This document shows positions 42,859 through 52,162 of a stretch of 64,000 nt of DNA, piece by piece (within the stretch, counting starts at the first letter, position 1; each line of letters begins with the position of its first letter). The notes beneath the pieces are model-generated. The model was not told the DNA's origin, did no database searches, and worked only from the letters and a program-made list of their open reading frames with translations. The stretch comes from JBGAJN01 sp044224905 (lineage in GTDB: Bacteria; Verrucomicrobiota; Verrucomicrobiia; Limisphaerales; JBGAJN01). The stretch is from contig JBGAJN010000001.1 of NCBI GenBank assembly GCA_044224905.1, forward strand, positions 186,001 through 250,000. The letters run 5' to 3'. A program made the translations under genes and the position numbers.

Positions 42859-45789
42859 TCACGACAAATTCACCGGATCAATATCCACCGCCATCGTGAC
42901 GTCCTCGGGCAGTTTGAGTTTGGGCACCAGTTTCTCCAACACCGCACTCAGCCGGGACATCTGTCGCGTACGCAACATCAGCTGGTAGCGATAAAAAGTT
43001 TCCGCACGTGCCAGCGGTGCCGGGGCCGGACCCGCGATGATCACATCGGTCAACACGGCGCCATTTGCCGGCGACGCTACCTCAGCCGATTCCCCTGCTC
43101 CGCCCAAAAGGTTCAACTGCTCGCTCTGCGGCGCCGCGTTCTTGGTCGCGGGTTTTCCGCCGATCGCCTTTTCCACTTCGATGCGCAGGTGATCCGCACT
43201 CGCCTGGACTTTTTCCTCGTTACGCCCTTTGAGCGTCAGCAAGGCGATGCGCGCCACGGGCGGATATTTCAACTGCTCGCGAAACTCGATCTCCTGATCG
43301 TAGAAGCCGACGAAGTCGTGCCGTCGCGCAAACTGGATCGCCGGATGAAACGGCGTGAACGCCTGCACGAACACCTCGCCCTCCACATCTCCACGACCCG
43401 CGCGACCAGCGACCTGCGTGAGCAATTGAAACGTCCGCTCACCCGCGCGGAAGTCCGGCACGTGCAAACTCAGGTCCGCGTAAATGATTCCCACGAGCGT
43501 GACGTTCGGAAAGTGCAGCCCCTTCGCGATCATCTGCGTGCCGACAAGGATATCGATCTTGCCCACTTTGAAATCACCGAGCACGCGCCGGTAATCCTCC
43601 TTGCGCTTCATCAAATCGGAGTCCATCCGCGCGATGCGCGCGTGCGGGAACAATTTCACCAGCGTATCTTCAACCTTCTCCGTGCCCAGACCGGCGTAGC
43701 GAATGGCGGGGTTGCGGCACTTGGTGTCGGGGCAAACGGTCGGCGCTTGCTGCTGATGGCCGCAGATGTGACAGCTTAGCTTCTGCGCGCGGCGATGATA
43801 CGTGAGCGACACGCTGCAATTCGGGCACTCCGCCACGTAGCCGCACAGCGGACACTGCATCGACGTCGCGAACCCGCGGCGATTAAGAAACAGGATCGTC
43901 TGTTCCTTGCGCTCGATCCGTTGCGTGATCGCTTCCTTGAGCTTCAGCGAAAAGATCGGCGTGCCCTTTTCTTTGCGCGCTTCCTGACGCATGTCCACGA
44001 CGCGCACGATTGGCATCTTCTGATCATCGACCCGCGACGGCATGTCGAGCAGCGTGTATTTGCCCTTCTTCGCGTTGTAATAGCTCTCCATCGACGGCGT
44101 CGCCGAACCCAGAACGACGACGGCATTCTCCATCTGCCCGCGCACCACGGCCACATCGCGCGCGTGGTAGCGCGGCGCTTCCTCCTGCTTGTAAGAATGC
44201 TCGTGCTCCTCGTCGACGATCACGAGCCCAAGCGGCGACACCGGCGCAAATATCGCGGAACGCGCGCCAATGACGATGCGCGCGCGCCCTTGCCGGATCT
44301 TGTGCCATTCATCATGCCGTTCGCCCGAGGAGAGGTGCGAATGCAACACCGCCACCAGCGTCTTCAGCGGCCCCGAACTGAATCGCGCCTTGAACCGCTC
44401 CACCGTTTGCGGAGTCAGCGAAATCTCCGGCACCAGCACGATGGCGCCCTTCCCCCGCTCCAGCGCGTGGGCAATCGCTTGCAGATAAACTTCGGTTTTG
44501 CCCGAGCCCGTCACGCCGTGGAGAAGAAAGACGCGGGAGGCGTTCTCATCTTTCCGGGTAGCACCCGCCTCTGGCGGGTTGTGCCGGGCGTCGCGCCCGG
44601 CACCTAGCGCGTCCGCATTCAACGTCGGCCCCCAAATGTACGGATACTCATCCATCGGTCCCACCAACCCCAACTCACGTGGATTGTTCCAGATGTAGTT
44701 CCACTTTTCGCGAAGGTCACTTTCCGAGCGAATCATCCGGTCGAATGACTCATCATTCCAAACTGGGCCGGTGCGCTTCATCAATTTGTTCACCTCGTGC
44801 GCAGAGAACGACTTGATGCTGTGGAGGATTTCTGAAAGTGAGTGAACGCCTTCGCCCCCAGATTGCTGAATCGGCAATGGCTGAATCAACAGGTGCACGT
44901 GATCCGGCATCACGCAGGCAAGATGACAGCGTATCTTTTTCGCGTGCCAGAACCGGCAGGCTTCGAGCGTCGTCTGGCGGGCTTCCGGTGACAGTTGGAG
45001 CTTATCTTGAGTACGCCAAGTGACGTGATACGTCTTGCCAGGAATCTGGATGTGCGGGAGTTGGCGACTGGTGATCGTGGGTTCGGTAATGGGTTTGTAT
45101 GCAAGGGCTGGTATTGCGTCGGGCGCGACGCCCGACGCGACCCGCGAGACGCGGGTGCCACCCATCGCTGCGGTGATTTTCGCCAATGCGGTGACTTGCT
45201 CCGCATTCAGCGTGAGCGGTTGCGTGGCGAGGATGACTTCGTTCGCGTATGGATCCCGCTCGGAGACCTGGGCGCTGATCAGCACGAGTCCTTTGTCTTC
45301 CAAACGACGAACCGTTTCCGCCGTGCTGCTGGTGAGTTCGAGCAGCTCCTGCAAAGGCAATTCGCCACGTTCCTGAATGAGCTTCCAGATTTCTTCCTGA
45401 CGCTTGGTCAGCTTCGGCAGGTCAATCGGCGCGGGAAGTTTTCGGACGAACAACCGTTCACGCCAGCCGTCCTTTTCCTTCCGGACCGCCTCGGGCAAGA
45501 CGCTTTTGAGCGCGATCTCCGGCGGGCAGCAGTAATACTCGCCGATCCAACGCGCGAGCCGCAGCACTTCGGGCGTGACCATGGTCTGCTTACCCACGAT
45601 CTTCGCGATCGCGCGCAAGTTTGTGTGCGTGGATTCCTCGATCAGCGCAGTGACCACTCCCATCACAAAGCGCGGACCGAACGGAACCTTCACGCGGCTG
45701 CCGACGTCGATCCCGGCCGCCATCTCGGGCGGAATGGCGTAATCGAACTCCTTGCGGAGCGCGATTTCGAGAGTGACGCGGGCGATCAT
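42859..45789 (-). CDS. priA: Primosomal helicase PriA with an in-frame RAYT transposase-domain insertion
   Basis: 976 residues against about 730-770 for PriA. Residues 1-211: PriA 3'-end-binding and winged-helix region (RWIGEYYCCPPEI, RQEEIWKLI). Residues ~212-418: a foreign block with HUH transposase motif MPDHVHLLIQP (294-304), SEILHSIKSFSAHEVNKL, and KWNYIWNN with a candidate catalytic Tyr365. Residues 419-976: helicase domain with Walker A GVTGSGKT (425-432), IVDEEHEHSYKQ, the zinc-cluster cysteines (CPLCG, CPNCS, CHICG, CPDTKC) and GTQMIAKGLHFPNVTLVG. The frame is intact throughout. PriA restarts stalled replication forks. Confidence 0.93.
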   Translation of the reverse strand: MIARVTLEIALRKEFDYAIPPEMAAGIDVGSRVKVPFGPRFVMGVVTALIEESTHTNLRAIAKIVGKQTMVTPEVLRLARWIGEYYCCPPEIALKSVLPEAVRKEKDGWRERLFVRKLPAPIDLPKLTKRQEEIWKLIQERGELPLQELLELTSSTAETVRRLEDKGLVLISAQVSERDPYANEVILATQPLTLNAEQVTALAKITAAMGGTRVSRVASGVAPDAIPALAYKPITEPTITSRQLPHIQIPGKTYHVTWRTQDKLQLSPEARQTTLEACRFWHAKKIRCHLACVMPDHVHLLIQPLPIQQSGGEGVHSLSEILHSIKSFSAHEVNKLMKRTGPVWNDESFDRMIRSESDLREKWNYIWNNPRELGLVGPMDEYPYIWGPTLNADALGAGRDARHNPPEAGATRKDENASRVFLLHGVTGSGKTEVYLQAIAHALERGKGAIVLVPEISLTPQTVERFKARFSSGPLKTLVAVLHSHLSSGERHDEWHKIRQGRARIVIGARSAIFAPVSPLGLVIVDEEHEHSYKQEEAPRYHARDVAVVRGQMENAVVVLGSATPSMESYYNAKKGKYTLLDMPSRVDDQKMPIVRVVDMRQEARKEKGTPIFSLKLKEAITQRIERKEQTILFLNRRGFATSMQCPLCGYVAECPNCSVSLTYHRRAQKLSCHICGHQQQAPTVCPDTKCRNPAIRYAGLGTEKVEDTLVKLFPHARIARMDSDLMKRKEDYRRVLGDFKVGKIDILVGTQMIAKGLHFPNVTLVGIIYADLSLHVPDFRAGERTFQLLTQVAGRAGRGDVEGEVFVQAFTPFHPAIQFARRHDFVGFYDQEIEFREQLKYPPVARIALLTLKGRNEEKVQASADHLRIEVEKAIGGKPATKNAAPQSEQLNLLGGAGESAEVASPANGAVLTDVIIAGPAPAPLARAETFYRYQLMLRTRQMSRLSAVLEKLVPKLKLPEDVTMAVDIDPVNLS
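44563..44603. repeat. REP hairpin pair, right side of RAYT in coding order
   Basis: A 7-bp stem ACCCGCC-TCT-GGCGGGT (44563-44579) and, one base on, a 10-bp stem GTGCCGGGCG-TCG-CGCCCGGCAC (44581-44603). Preceded by GGGTAGC at 44556, fitting the GTAG/GTGG tetranucleotide that flanks REPs. Confidence 0.88.
45116..45156. repeat. REP hairpin pair, left side of RAYT in coding order
   Basis: A 10-bp stem GCGTCGGGCG-CGA-CGCCCGACGC (45116-45138) and, one base on, a 7-bp stem ACCCGCG-AGA-CGCGGGT (45140-45156), followed by the complement of GGTGGC. The order is the mirror image of the pair at 44563-44603. Confidence 0.88.
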
Positions 45790-45926
45790 CGGTGAAGTTG
45801 AGAGTTAATATTTGAGAGTTGCGAGTCGAGGAGAAAGGAACCGCCGGAGGAAGATCGCGCCACCTCGCGACGGATTGTGAATACTTTGAACTTTGATCTT
45901 GGCGCTTTGAATTTAGATTCAGTGCG

Positions 45927-48900
45927 ATGTCGCATTCGGAATTTGTTCACCTTCATTTGCACACCGAGTATTCGTTGCTCGATGGCGCCTGCCGGCTAGA
46001 CAAGCTGATGGCGCGCGCGAAGGAGTTGAAGTTTCCCGCGCTGACGATCACCGATCACGGCGCGATGTATGGCGTCATCGATTTCTATCAGGCAGCACGC
46101 AAGGAAGGCATCAAGCCCATCATCGGTTGCGAGGTTTACGTCGCGCCCGGCAGCCGGCACGAAAAGAAAAAGGGCGAAAGCACGCGCGACCTGTATCACC
46201 ACCTCGGTTTGCTGGTGAAGGACGAGACGGGCTACAAGAACCTCATCAAGCTCGTCACGGCCGCGCACTTGGAGGGCATGTATTATAAGCCGCGCATCGA
46301 CAAGGAACTCCTCGCCAAGCACAGCGAAGGCCTCATCGCGATGTCCGGCTGTCTAGCGAGCGAGATCCCGTCGTTGCTTGCGCTCGATCAAGTGGATCGC
46401 GCCAAGGCGGCCGTGGACTGGTTCAAGCAGACGCTTGGTCCGGAGAATTTTTATCTCGAACTGCAGAATCACGGCATCGCCGAACAGGCGAAGGTGAATC
46501 GTTACCTGCTCCAGTTCGCGAAGGAATTCGGTTTGAAAACCGTCGCGACGAACGACGTACACTACGTCGAGAAAGGTCATTCCAAAGCGCACGAATGCCT
46601 CGTGTGCATCGGCACGCAAACGCTTTTGACCGACACGAAGCGGATGACGTATCAGCCCGAGCAGTTTTATCTGCGCTCGGCAGAAGAAATGGCCGCGCTA
46701 TTCCATGAAGTTCCCGAAGCGGCGAAGAACACGTTGGAAGTCGCGGAAAAGTGCAATCTCGAGATTCAGTTTAACAAGCTGCACTACCCGACGTTCGCAC
46801 CGCCGGAACATTTCACGCGGGAAGGTTACTTGCGGAAAATGGTCGCGGAAGGTTTGGGACGACGTTACGGCATGACCGTCCGCGCGGAAGGACAGGAGTT
46901 CATCGTCGAAGCCGTCAAGGACGCGCGTCGGCTGCCGACTTTCAAACCCGCGGAAGGCACGCCCGCGAACGAACCCGTCACGGACCTCAACAACTACGCG
47001 GTCGTCGCGGCGGTGAAGGACGTGATCGATCGTCTCCAACTCGAGATGAAGGTCATCGAGAAGACGGGATTCATTTCCTACTTTCTCATCGTGGCCGACT
47101 TCATTCGGCACGGTCGCAGCGTGGGCATTTCGTGCGTGGCGCGCGGTTCCGCCGCCGGTTCGCTCGTCACCTACCTGCTGGACATCGCGAACGTTGATCC
47201 GATTCGCTACGGCCTGCTGTTTGAACGCTTCCTCAATCCCGAGCGCGTCAACCCGCCTGATATCGACATCGACTTCGCCGACGATCGCCGCGCGGACGTG
47301 ATCGAATACGTGCGAACGAAATACGGCCGCGACTGCGTCGCGCAAATCATCACCTTCGGCACGATGGGCGCGAAATCCGTCGTGCGCGACGTCGGCCGCG
47401 TGATGGGCCTCGGCTACGGCGATTGCGATCGCCTCGCGAAGATGATTCCCAACGAGCTCAAGATGACGCTCGAAAAGGCGCTCAAAGTTTCCCCTGAATT
47501 CAAGCAAGCCTACGACACCGAGGAAGCCACGCGCGAACTCGTAGACATCGCGTTTGTGCTCGAAGATCTCACGCGCAATTCCTCGGTGCACGCAGCCGGC
47601 GTCGTGATCGGGCCCGAGCCGTTGTCGAATTTGCTCCCGTTGAAGCAAGACGAAGACGGCACCATCGTCACGCAATACGCGATGGGCCCCGTCGGCGATC
47701 TCGGCCTGTTGAAGATGGACTTCCTCGGGCTCAAGACGCTGACAGTCATTCGCAACACCTGCGAAATGGTCAAGCAGACCAAGGGCATCGACGTGCCGAT
47801 CGACGATCTCCCGCTAGACGACTCGAAGACGTACGACCTGTTGAACAAGGCGAACACGATCGGCGTGTTCCAGTTGGAATCTGGCGGCATGCGCGATTTG
47901 TGCCGGCGCTTCCAGATCGGGTCGGTCGAGCACATCACGGCGCTCGTGGCGCTTTATCGCCCCGGCCCGATGGACCTGATCCCCGACTTCATTGAGCGCC
48001 GTCACGGTCGGAAGGAGATCGAGTATCCGCATCCGCTGCTCGAACCGATCGCGAAGGAAACCTACGGCGTGCTCATCTATCAGGAGCAGGTCATGCAGGC
48101 GACGCAGATCCTCGCCGGCTACACGCTCGGCGCGGCCGATTTGCTGCGACGTGCGATGGGTAAAAAGAAGCTCGAGGAAATGCAGAAGCAGCGCGAAACC
48201 TTTGTGAAAGGTTGCGCGGAGAAGAACAAGATTTCCGCCTCGAAGGCCAACCAGGTTTTCGACGTGCTCGAAAAATTCGCCGGCTACGGTTTCAACAAAT
48301 CGCACGCCGCCGCCTACGCGATCGTCGCGTATCAAACCGCGTATCTAAAGGCCAACTACCCGGTGGAGTTCCTCAGTGCGATGATGACGAACGACATGGG
48401 CGACACCGCGAAGCTGAGCATCCTCATCGCGGAGTCGAAAGTGTTCGGCGTCGAGGTTCTGCCGCCCGATGTGAACGAATCCGGCGTGCATTTCTTCCCC
48501 GCGCCCGATGGCAAAGGTATCCGCTTCGGTCTCGCCGCAATCAAAGGCGTCGGCGAAGGCGCCGTGCAGGCGATCCTCAAGGCGCGCAACGAGAGCGGGA
48601 AATTCAAGACGCTTCAGGAATTGTGCGAACGCGTCGATGGCCGCGCCGTCACGCGCAAGACGCTCGAAGCGCTGATCAAAAGCGGCGCGTGCGATTCGAT
48701 GGGCGACAATCGCGCGACGTTGCTCAGCCAGATTGATCGATCGCTGTCGCGCGCCGCGAGCATCCTCGCGGACAAGCAACGCGGGCAGAGTTCGATGTTC
48801 GGCATGTTGGAAGACAAGCCCACCGGCAACGCGAAGGTGGAAGCGGGACCCAAGCTGCCCGAGTTGCCACAGAGCGAATTGCTCGGCTACGAGAAAGAGT

Positions 48901-49583
48901 TGCTCGGCTTTTATATTTCCGGCCACCCGCTCACGCCGCTTGCGCCGTTGCTGGAAAAGTTTTCGCTCGCAAACACCGCGGGCCTGGCCGCGTTGCAAAA
49001 CCGCGCCGTGACGCGCATCGGCGGAATGATCGCCGCCGTGCAACAAGGCGTCTCAAAGAAGACCAGCAAGCCTTATGCGATGATCACGCTCGAAGACCTG
49101 CACGGCACCGTGCAGATCCTCTGCATGAACGAAAACTACGACAAGTATCGCGAGCTCTTCGTGCCGAACAAAGCATTGCTCGTCATCGGCGAAGTGAACA
49201 CGAGCGAGGACAAGCCGAAGATTTTCCCGCAAGAGATCATGCCGCTCGAAGACGCGCCGCGGAAATACACCAAGCAGGTTCACTTCCGCCTCCACACCGC
49301 GCACGTTACGCCCGAGAAATTGAACTCGGTTCACCAGCTCGTGACCGCGCATCGCGGCCGTTGTCCGCTGTTCCTCTGCTTCATGCAACCTGGCGGCGGC
49401 GTGGTGTTTGTCGAGACCAATGAACGTTTCAACGTTCTTCCGTCGGCGGATCTACAAAAGGCCGCCGACGACTTGCTCGGCGAAGAAACCTATTACGCGA
49501 AAGTCGACACGACCCTGCCCGAACGCGCCCCGCGCAAGTGGGAGAAGAAATCGAACGGCAACGGTGGCGGTGATGATGAGTAA
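45927..49583 (+). CDS. dnaE: DNA polymerase III alpha subunit
   Basis: 1218 residues. PHP domain at the N-terminus (HLHLHTEYSLLDGA), palm catalytic residues in NPPDIDIDFADDRR and ARGSAAGSLVTYLLDI, FNKSHAAAYAIVAYQTAYLKANYPVEFL, beta-binding and OB-fold region near the C-terminus (TRIGGMIAAVQQGVSKKTSKPYAMITLED). Replicative polymerase. Divergent from priA with 137 bp between the starts. Confidence 0.97.
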   Translation: MSHSEFVHLHLHTEYSLLDGACRLDKLMARAKELKFPALTITDHGAMYGVIDFYQAARKEGIKPIIGCEVYVAPGSRHEKKKGESTRDLYHHLGLLVKDETGYKNLIKLVTAAHLEGMYYKPRIDKELLAKHSEGLIAMSGCLASEIPSLLALDQVDRAKAAVDWFKQTLGPENFYLELQNHGIAEQAKVNRYLLQFAKEFGLKTVATNDVHYVEKGHSKAHECLVCIGTQTLLTDTKRMTYQPEQFYLRSAEEMAALFHEVPEAAKNTLEVAEKCNLEIQFNKLHYPTFAPPEHFTREGYLRKMVAEGLGRRYGMTVRAEGQEFIVEAVKDARRLPTFKPAEGTPANEPVTDLNNYAVVAAVKDVIDRLQLEMKVIEKTGFISYFLIVADFIRHGRSVGISCVARGSAAGSLVTYLLDIANVDPIRYGLLFERFLNPERVNPPDIDIDFADDRRADVIEYVRTKYGRDCVAQIITFGTMGAKSVVRDVGRVMGLGYGDCDRLAKMIPNELKMTLEKALKVSPEFKQAYDTEEATRELVDIAFVLEDLTRNSSVHAAGVVIGPEPLSNLLPLKQDEDGTIVTQYAMGPVGDLGLLKMDFLGLKTLTVIRNTCEMVKQTKGIDVPIDDLPLDDSKTYDLLNKANTIGVFQLESGGMRDLCRRFQIGSVEHITALVALYRPGPMDLIPDFIERRHGRKEIEYPHPLLEPIAKETYGVLIYQEQVMQATQILAGYTLGAADLLRRAMGKKKLEEMQKQRETFVKGCAEKNKISASKANQVFDVLEKFAGYGFNKSHAAAYAIVAYQTAYLKANYPVEFLSAMMTNDMGDTAKLSILIAESKVFGVEVLPPDVNESGVHFFPAPDGKGIRFGLAAIKGVGEGAVQAILKARNESGKFKTLQELCERVDGRAVTRKTLEALIKSGACDSMGDNRATLLSQIDRSLSRAASILADKQRGQSSMFGMLEDKPTGNAKVEAGPKLPELPQSELLGYEKELLGFYISGHPLTPLAPLLEKFSLANTAGLAALQNRAVTRIGGMIAAVQQGVSKKTSKPYAMITLEDLHGTVQILCMNENYDKYRELFVPNKALLVIGEVNTSEDKPKIFPQEIMPLEDAPRKYTKQVHFRLHTAHVTPEKLNSVHQLVTAHRGRCPLFLCFMQPGGGVVFVETNERFNVLPSADLQKAADDLLGEETYYAKVDTTLPERAPRKWEKKSNGNGGGDDE

Positions 49584-49584
49584 A

Positions 49585-49597
49585 GGTGGCACCCGCG
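49585..49597 (+). repeat. REP half-site remnant after dnaE
   Basis: GGTGGCACCCGCG is identical to the outer edge of the REP at 45150-45162 (opposite strand), but the second half of the hairpin is missing (AGAACGC follows). It begins one base after the dnaE stop codon. A 13-nt match is suggestive but short. Confidence 0.5.
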
Positions 49598-49675
49598 AGA
49601 ACGCAACTTCCGGCATCGTTCCACCAACTTCTTTATTGCCCTCGCTCCGGCGGCCTCTAACTTGGCGGCTGACGA

Positions 49676-50788
49676 ATGGACCAGAAAGTTCCCTACATCG
49701 ACCTCGCCGCGCAGATTCGACCGATCCGCGCTGAAATCGACGCCGCGCTCGCCAAAGCGATCGACAATTGCACCTTCTGCCTCGGTCCCGACGTGGCGAA
49801 GTTCGAACAGGAGTTCGCGGCGTATTGCGGCGCGAAGCATTGCCTTGCGATGAATAGCGGCACCTCGGCGCTGCACATCGCGATGTTGCTGCTGAACGTC
49901 GGCGCCGGCGACGAAGTCATCACCACGCCCTACACCTTCGCGGCCACGAGCTGGTGCATCTCCTACGTCGGCGCGAAGCCGGTGTATGTGGACATCGATG
50001 AAGCGACGTTCAATTTGAACCCGAAGCTCATCGAGAAAGCGATCACGCCGCGCACCAAGGCGATTCTGCCGGTGCATCTTTACGGGCACCCGTTCGACGT
50101 CGACGCGATCAATGCCGTCGCACGAAAACACAATCTGCCGGTGGTCGAAGACGCAGCGCAGGCGCACGGCGCGACGTATCGCGGCAAAGTGATCGGAACT
50201 TTCGGTGCGATTTCGTGCTTCAGTTTTTATCCGGCGAAAAATCTCGGCGCGTTCGGCGAAGGCGGCGCGCTGGTGACGAACGACGATGAGTTCGCCGCGC
50301 GCGCGCGCGCGCTGCGCGAGCACGGCTCACGCGTCCGCTATCACCACGACGAAGTGGGTTTCAATTACCGCATGGAAGGTTTGCAGGGCGCGGTGCTCGG
50401 CGTGGAGTTGAAGCATCTGCCCGCGTGGACCGATGCGCGCCGGCGCGTGGCGCATCGCTATCACGAATTACTCGCGAGCACGCCGTTGAAGCTGCCGCGC
50501 GAATCGGTTTACGCGTCGAGCGCATGGCATCTCTACACGGTGCGTTCCTCGCGCCGCGATGAATTGAAGAAGCACCTCGACGCGAATGGAGTCGGCAACG
50601 CGATTCATTATCCGATGCCGCTGCACCTCCAGAAGTGCTACGCGTCGCTCGGGTACAAGCCCGGCGATTTCCTCGTCGCTGAACAAGCGTGCCGCGAAGT
50701 GCTCTGCCTCCCGATGTTTCCGTCGATCACCGATGCGCAGCAACAACGCGTCGCTGCGGTGATTAAAGAATTCTTCGCGAAAGCGTAG
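49676..50788 (+). CDS. DegT/DnrJ/EryC1/StrS-family aminotransferase
   Basis: 370 residues. Fold-type I sugar aminotransferase: FCLGPDVAKFEQEFAAYCG, SGTSALHIAMLLLNVGAGDEVI, VVEDAAQAHGATYRGKV, and the Schiff-base Lys in SFYPAKNLGAFGEGGAL. Makes amino sugars for surface glycans or antibiotics; the substrate sugar is unknown and no cluster is adjacent. It converges on the MacAB-like operon. Confidence 0.93.
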   Translation: MDQKVPYIDLAAQIRPIRAEIDAALAKAIDNCTFCLGPDVAKFEQEFAAYCGAKHCLAMNSGTSALHIAMLLLNVGAGDEVITTPYTFAATSWCISYVGAKPVYVDIDEATFNLNPKLIEKAITPRTKAILPVHLYGHPFDVDAINAVARKHNLPVVEDAAQAHGATYRGKVIGTFGAISCFSFYPAKNLGAFGEGGALVTNDDEFAARARALREHGSRVRYHHDEVGFNYRMEGLQGAVLGVELKHLPAWTDARRRVAHRYHELLASTPLKLPRESVYASSAWHLYTVRSSRRDELKKHLDANGVGNAIHYPMPLHLQKCYASLGYKPGDFLVAEQACREVLCLPMFPSITDAQQQRVAAVIKEFFAKA

Positions 50789-50800
50789 CCCCGGCGCACG

Positions 50801-52162
50801 TTACTCGTAGCGTAGCGCCTGAATCGGGTCCAGGCGCGCAGCTTTGAAGGCGGGATAGAGTCCAGCCACCATACCGATGGCAGCGCTGAAGGCGAAAGCC
50901 ATCAGCATCGCAGGCAACGTGATGACCGGCGTGTTCTCCGTCGGCGTGAGGTAGATCAGGAATTGCACCAGACCGAAGGAAGTCGCCATTCCGGCCACGC
51001 CGCCGACCACGGCGATGACGACGCTCTCGACGATCGTTTGCATGAAGATGGAAACAGGCGTCGCGCCGATAGCCTTGCGGATGCCGATCTCACGGATGCG
51101 TTCCGTGATACTCGCGAGCATGATGTTCATGATGCCGATGCCGCCGACGAGCAGGCTGATCGCGGCGATGAACCCGCCGCTGAGGCGCGCGTTGCGAATC
51201 GTCGTATTGATGCTCTCCACATTGCTTTCCTGGGTGGAGAACGTGAAGTCTTCAATCCCATTGTGCGTGACCAGCAAAACGTTGCGGGCCTGCTGCAGCG
51301 CTGCCTCCATGTGCTCAAGATCGGCAACCTTGAGATCGATGTCGCTGAGCGTGGCGTCGGGAACGTCGTTGGTGCCGGACGCGGAACGGAACCGGACCCA
51401 CATCGTGTTGAGCGGAACGTAGGTGACGTAGTTCTTCAGATAATAAACGTAGCTCGAACGCCCGCCGCCGTAGCCCGGACGCCCGCGTTTGACGCCGGCC
51501 TTGGCGGGCTCGGGATTCGTCTTCGCCAGTTCGCGCAGCTTGCGATCCTTCTCGCTCTCGTAGTGCTGGAACATGCCGATGATCGTGAACTGCTGGCCGT
51601 TGATGTTGATGCGTTCACCCACGGGATTAATTTCGCGCCCGAGATCCGCCGGCGAGCCGAACAGTTCATCGCGGATACCGGTGCCAATCACGCAAACGGC
51701 GCTTGCCTGCTCGGCATCGAGCTCGTTGAAGAAACGGCCATGCTCGAGAACGTGGAGATTCATTTCCAAAACTTCGGGCCACGCGCCGACGAACTCCGAC
51801 GGGCGAACGCGCTTTTCGCCGCGCGTGAGGATGACCTTGGTGAGCGCCATCTCTGGAGAGATGAGGCGAATCAGCGGCGCGCCGCGTTTGAGCGCATAAA
51901 CGTCCTTAAGCGTGCGACCTGACGCTTGGTCAGCGAGATGTTGCTGCCAGGCGGGCACTTGCTGGTCGCGGGTAAGGACCTTGTCGAGTCCCCCGAGCGC
52001 AATGAGCGCTTCCTTCATGCCGTTCTCCATGCCCTTCACGATGGCCGCCATCGCCACGAGACTCGAGACGCCGAGAATGATCCCCAGCATCGTGAGCAAG
52101 GAACGAAACTTGTGCGCCCAGATTTCTTTGAACCCAACGAGGATGGAGTTGAACAGGTTCAT
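50801..52162 (-). CDS. ABC transporter permease, MacB-like (second permease)
   Basis: 453 residues from the ATG at 52162. FtsX-type architecture: N-terminal TM (FRSLLTMLGIILGVSSLVAM), periplasmic MacB_PCD domain, then three C-terminal TMs starting GGIGIMNIMLASITERIREIGIRKAIGA. Ends with AFKAARLDPIQALRYE. Its start overlaps the previous permease stop by 4 bp. The longer upstream frame belongs to the shadow of that gene. Confidence 0.92.
   Translation of the reverse strand: MNLFNSILVGFKEIWAHKFRSLLTMLGIILGVSSLVAMAAIVKGMENGMKEALIALGGLDKVLTRDQQVPAWQQHLADQASGRTLKDVYALKRGAPLIRLISPEMALTKVILTRGEKRVRPSEFVGAWPEVLEMNLHVLEHGRFFNELDAEQASAVCVIGTGIRDELFGSPADLGREINPVGERININGQQFTIIGMFQHYESEKDRKLRELAKTNPEPAKAGVKRGRPGYGGGRSSYVYYLKNYVTYVPLNTMWVRFRSASGTNDVPDATLSDIDLKVADLEHMEAALQQARNVLLVTHNGIEDFTFSTQESNVESINTTIRNARLSGGFIAAISLLVGGIGIMNIMLASITERIREIGIRKAIGATPVSIFMQTIVESVVIAVVGGVAGMATSFGLVQFLIYLTPTENTPVITLPAMLMAFAFSAAIGMVAGLYPAFKAARLDPIQALRYE

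Larger units (their letters stand above)
44556..45163 (-). mobile_element. RAYT (REP-associated tyrosine transposase) element fixed inside priA
   Basis: The element is 608 bp including the GGTRGCACCC outer sequences, and its core from hairpin edge to hairpin edge (44563-45156) is 594 bp, divisible by 3. The RAYT domain runs from LPHIQIPGKTYHVTWRTQ (~45060) to EYPYIWGP (~44635). HUH His-Val-His and a downstream Tyr are both present, and no stop or frameshift is seen. REP hairpins flank it as mirror images. It is therefore a REPtron carried in the open frame of a housekeeping gene. Confidence 0.88.

Noticed and set aside
44556..45163. Intein inside PriA
   Set aside because: No Cys/Ser at the first position, no His-Asn at the end and no splicing blocks; the domain is an HUH/Y1 transposase.
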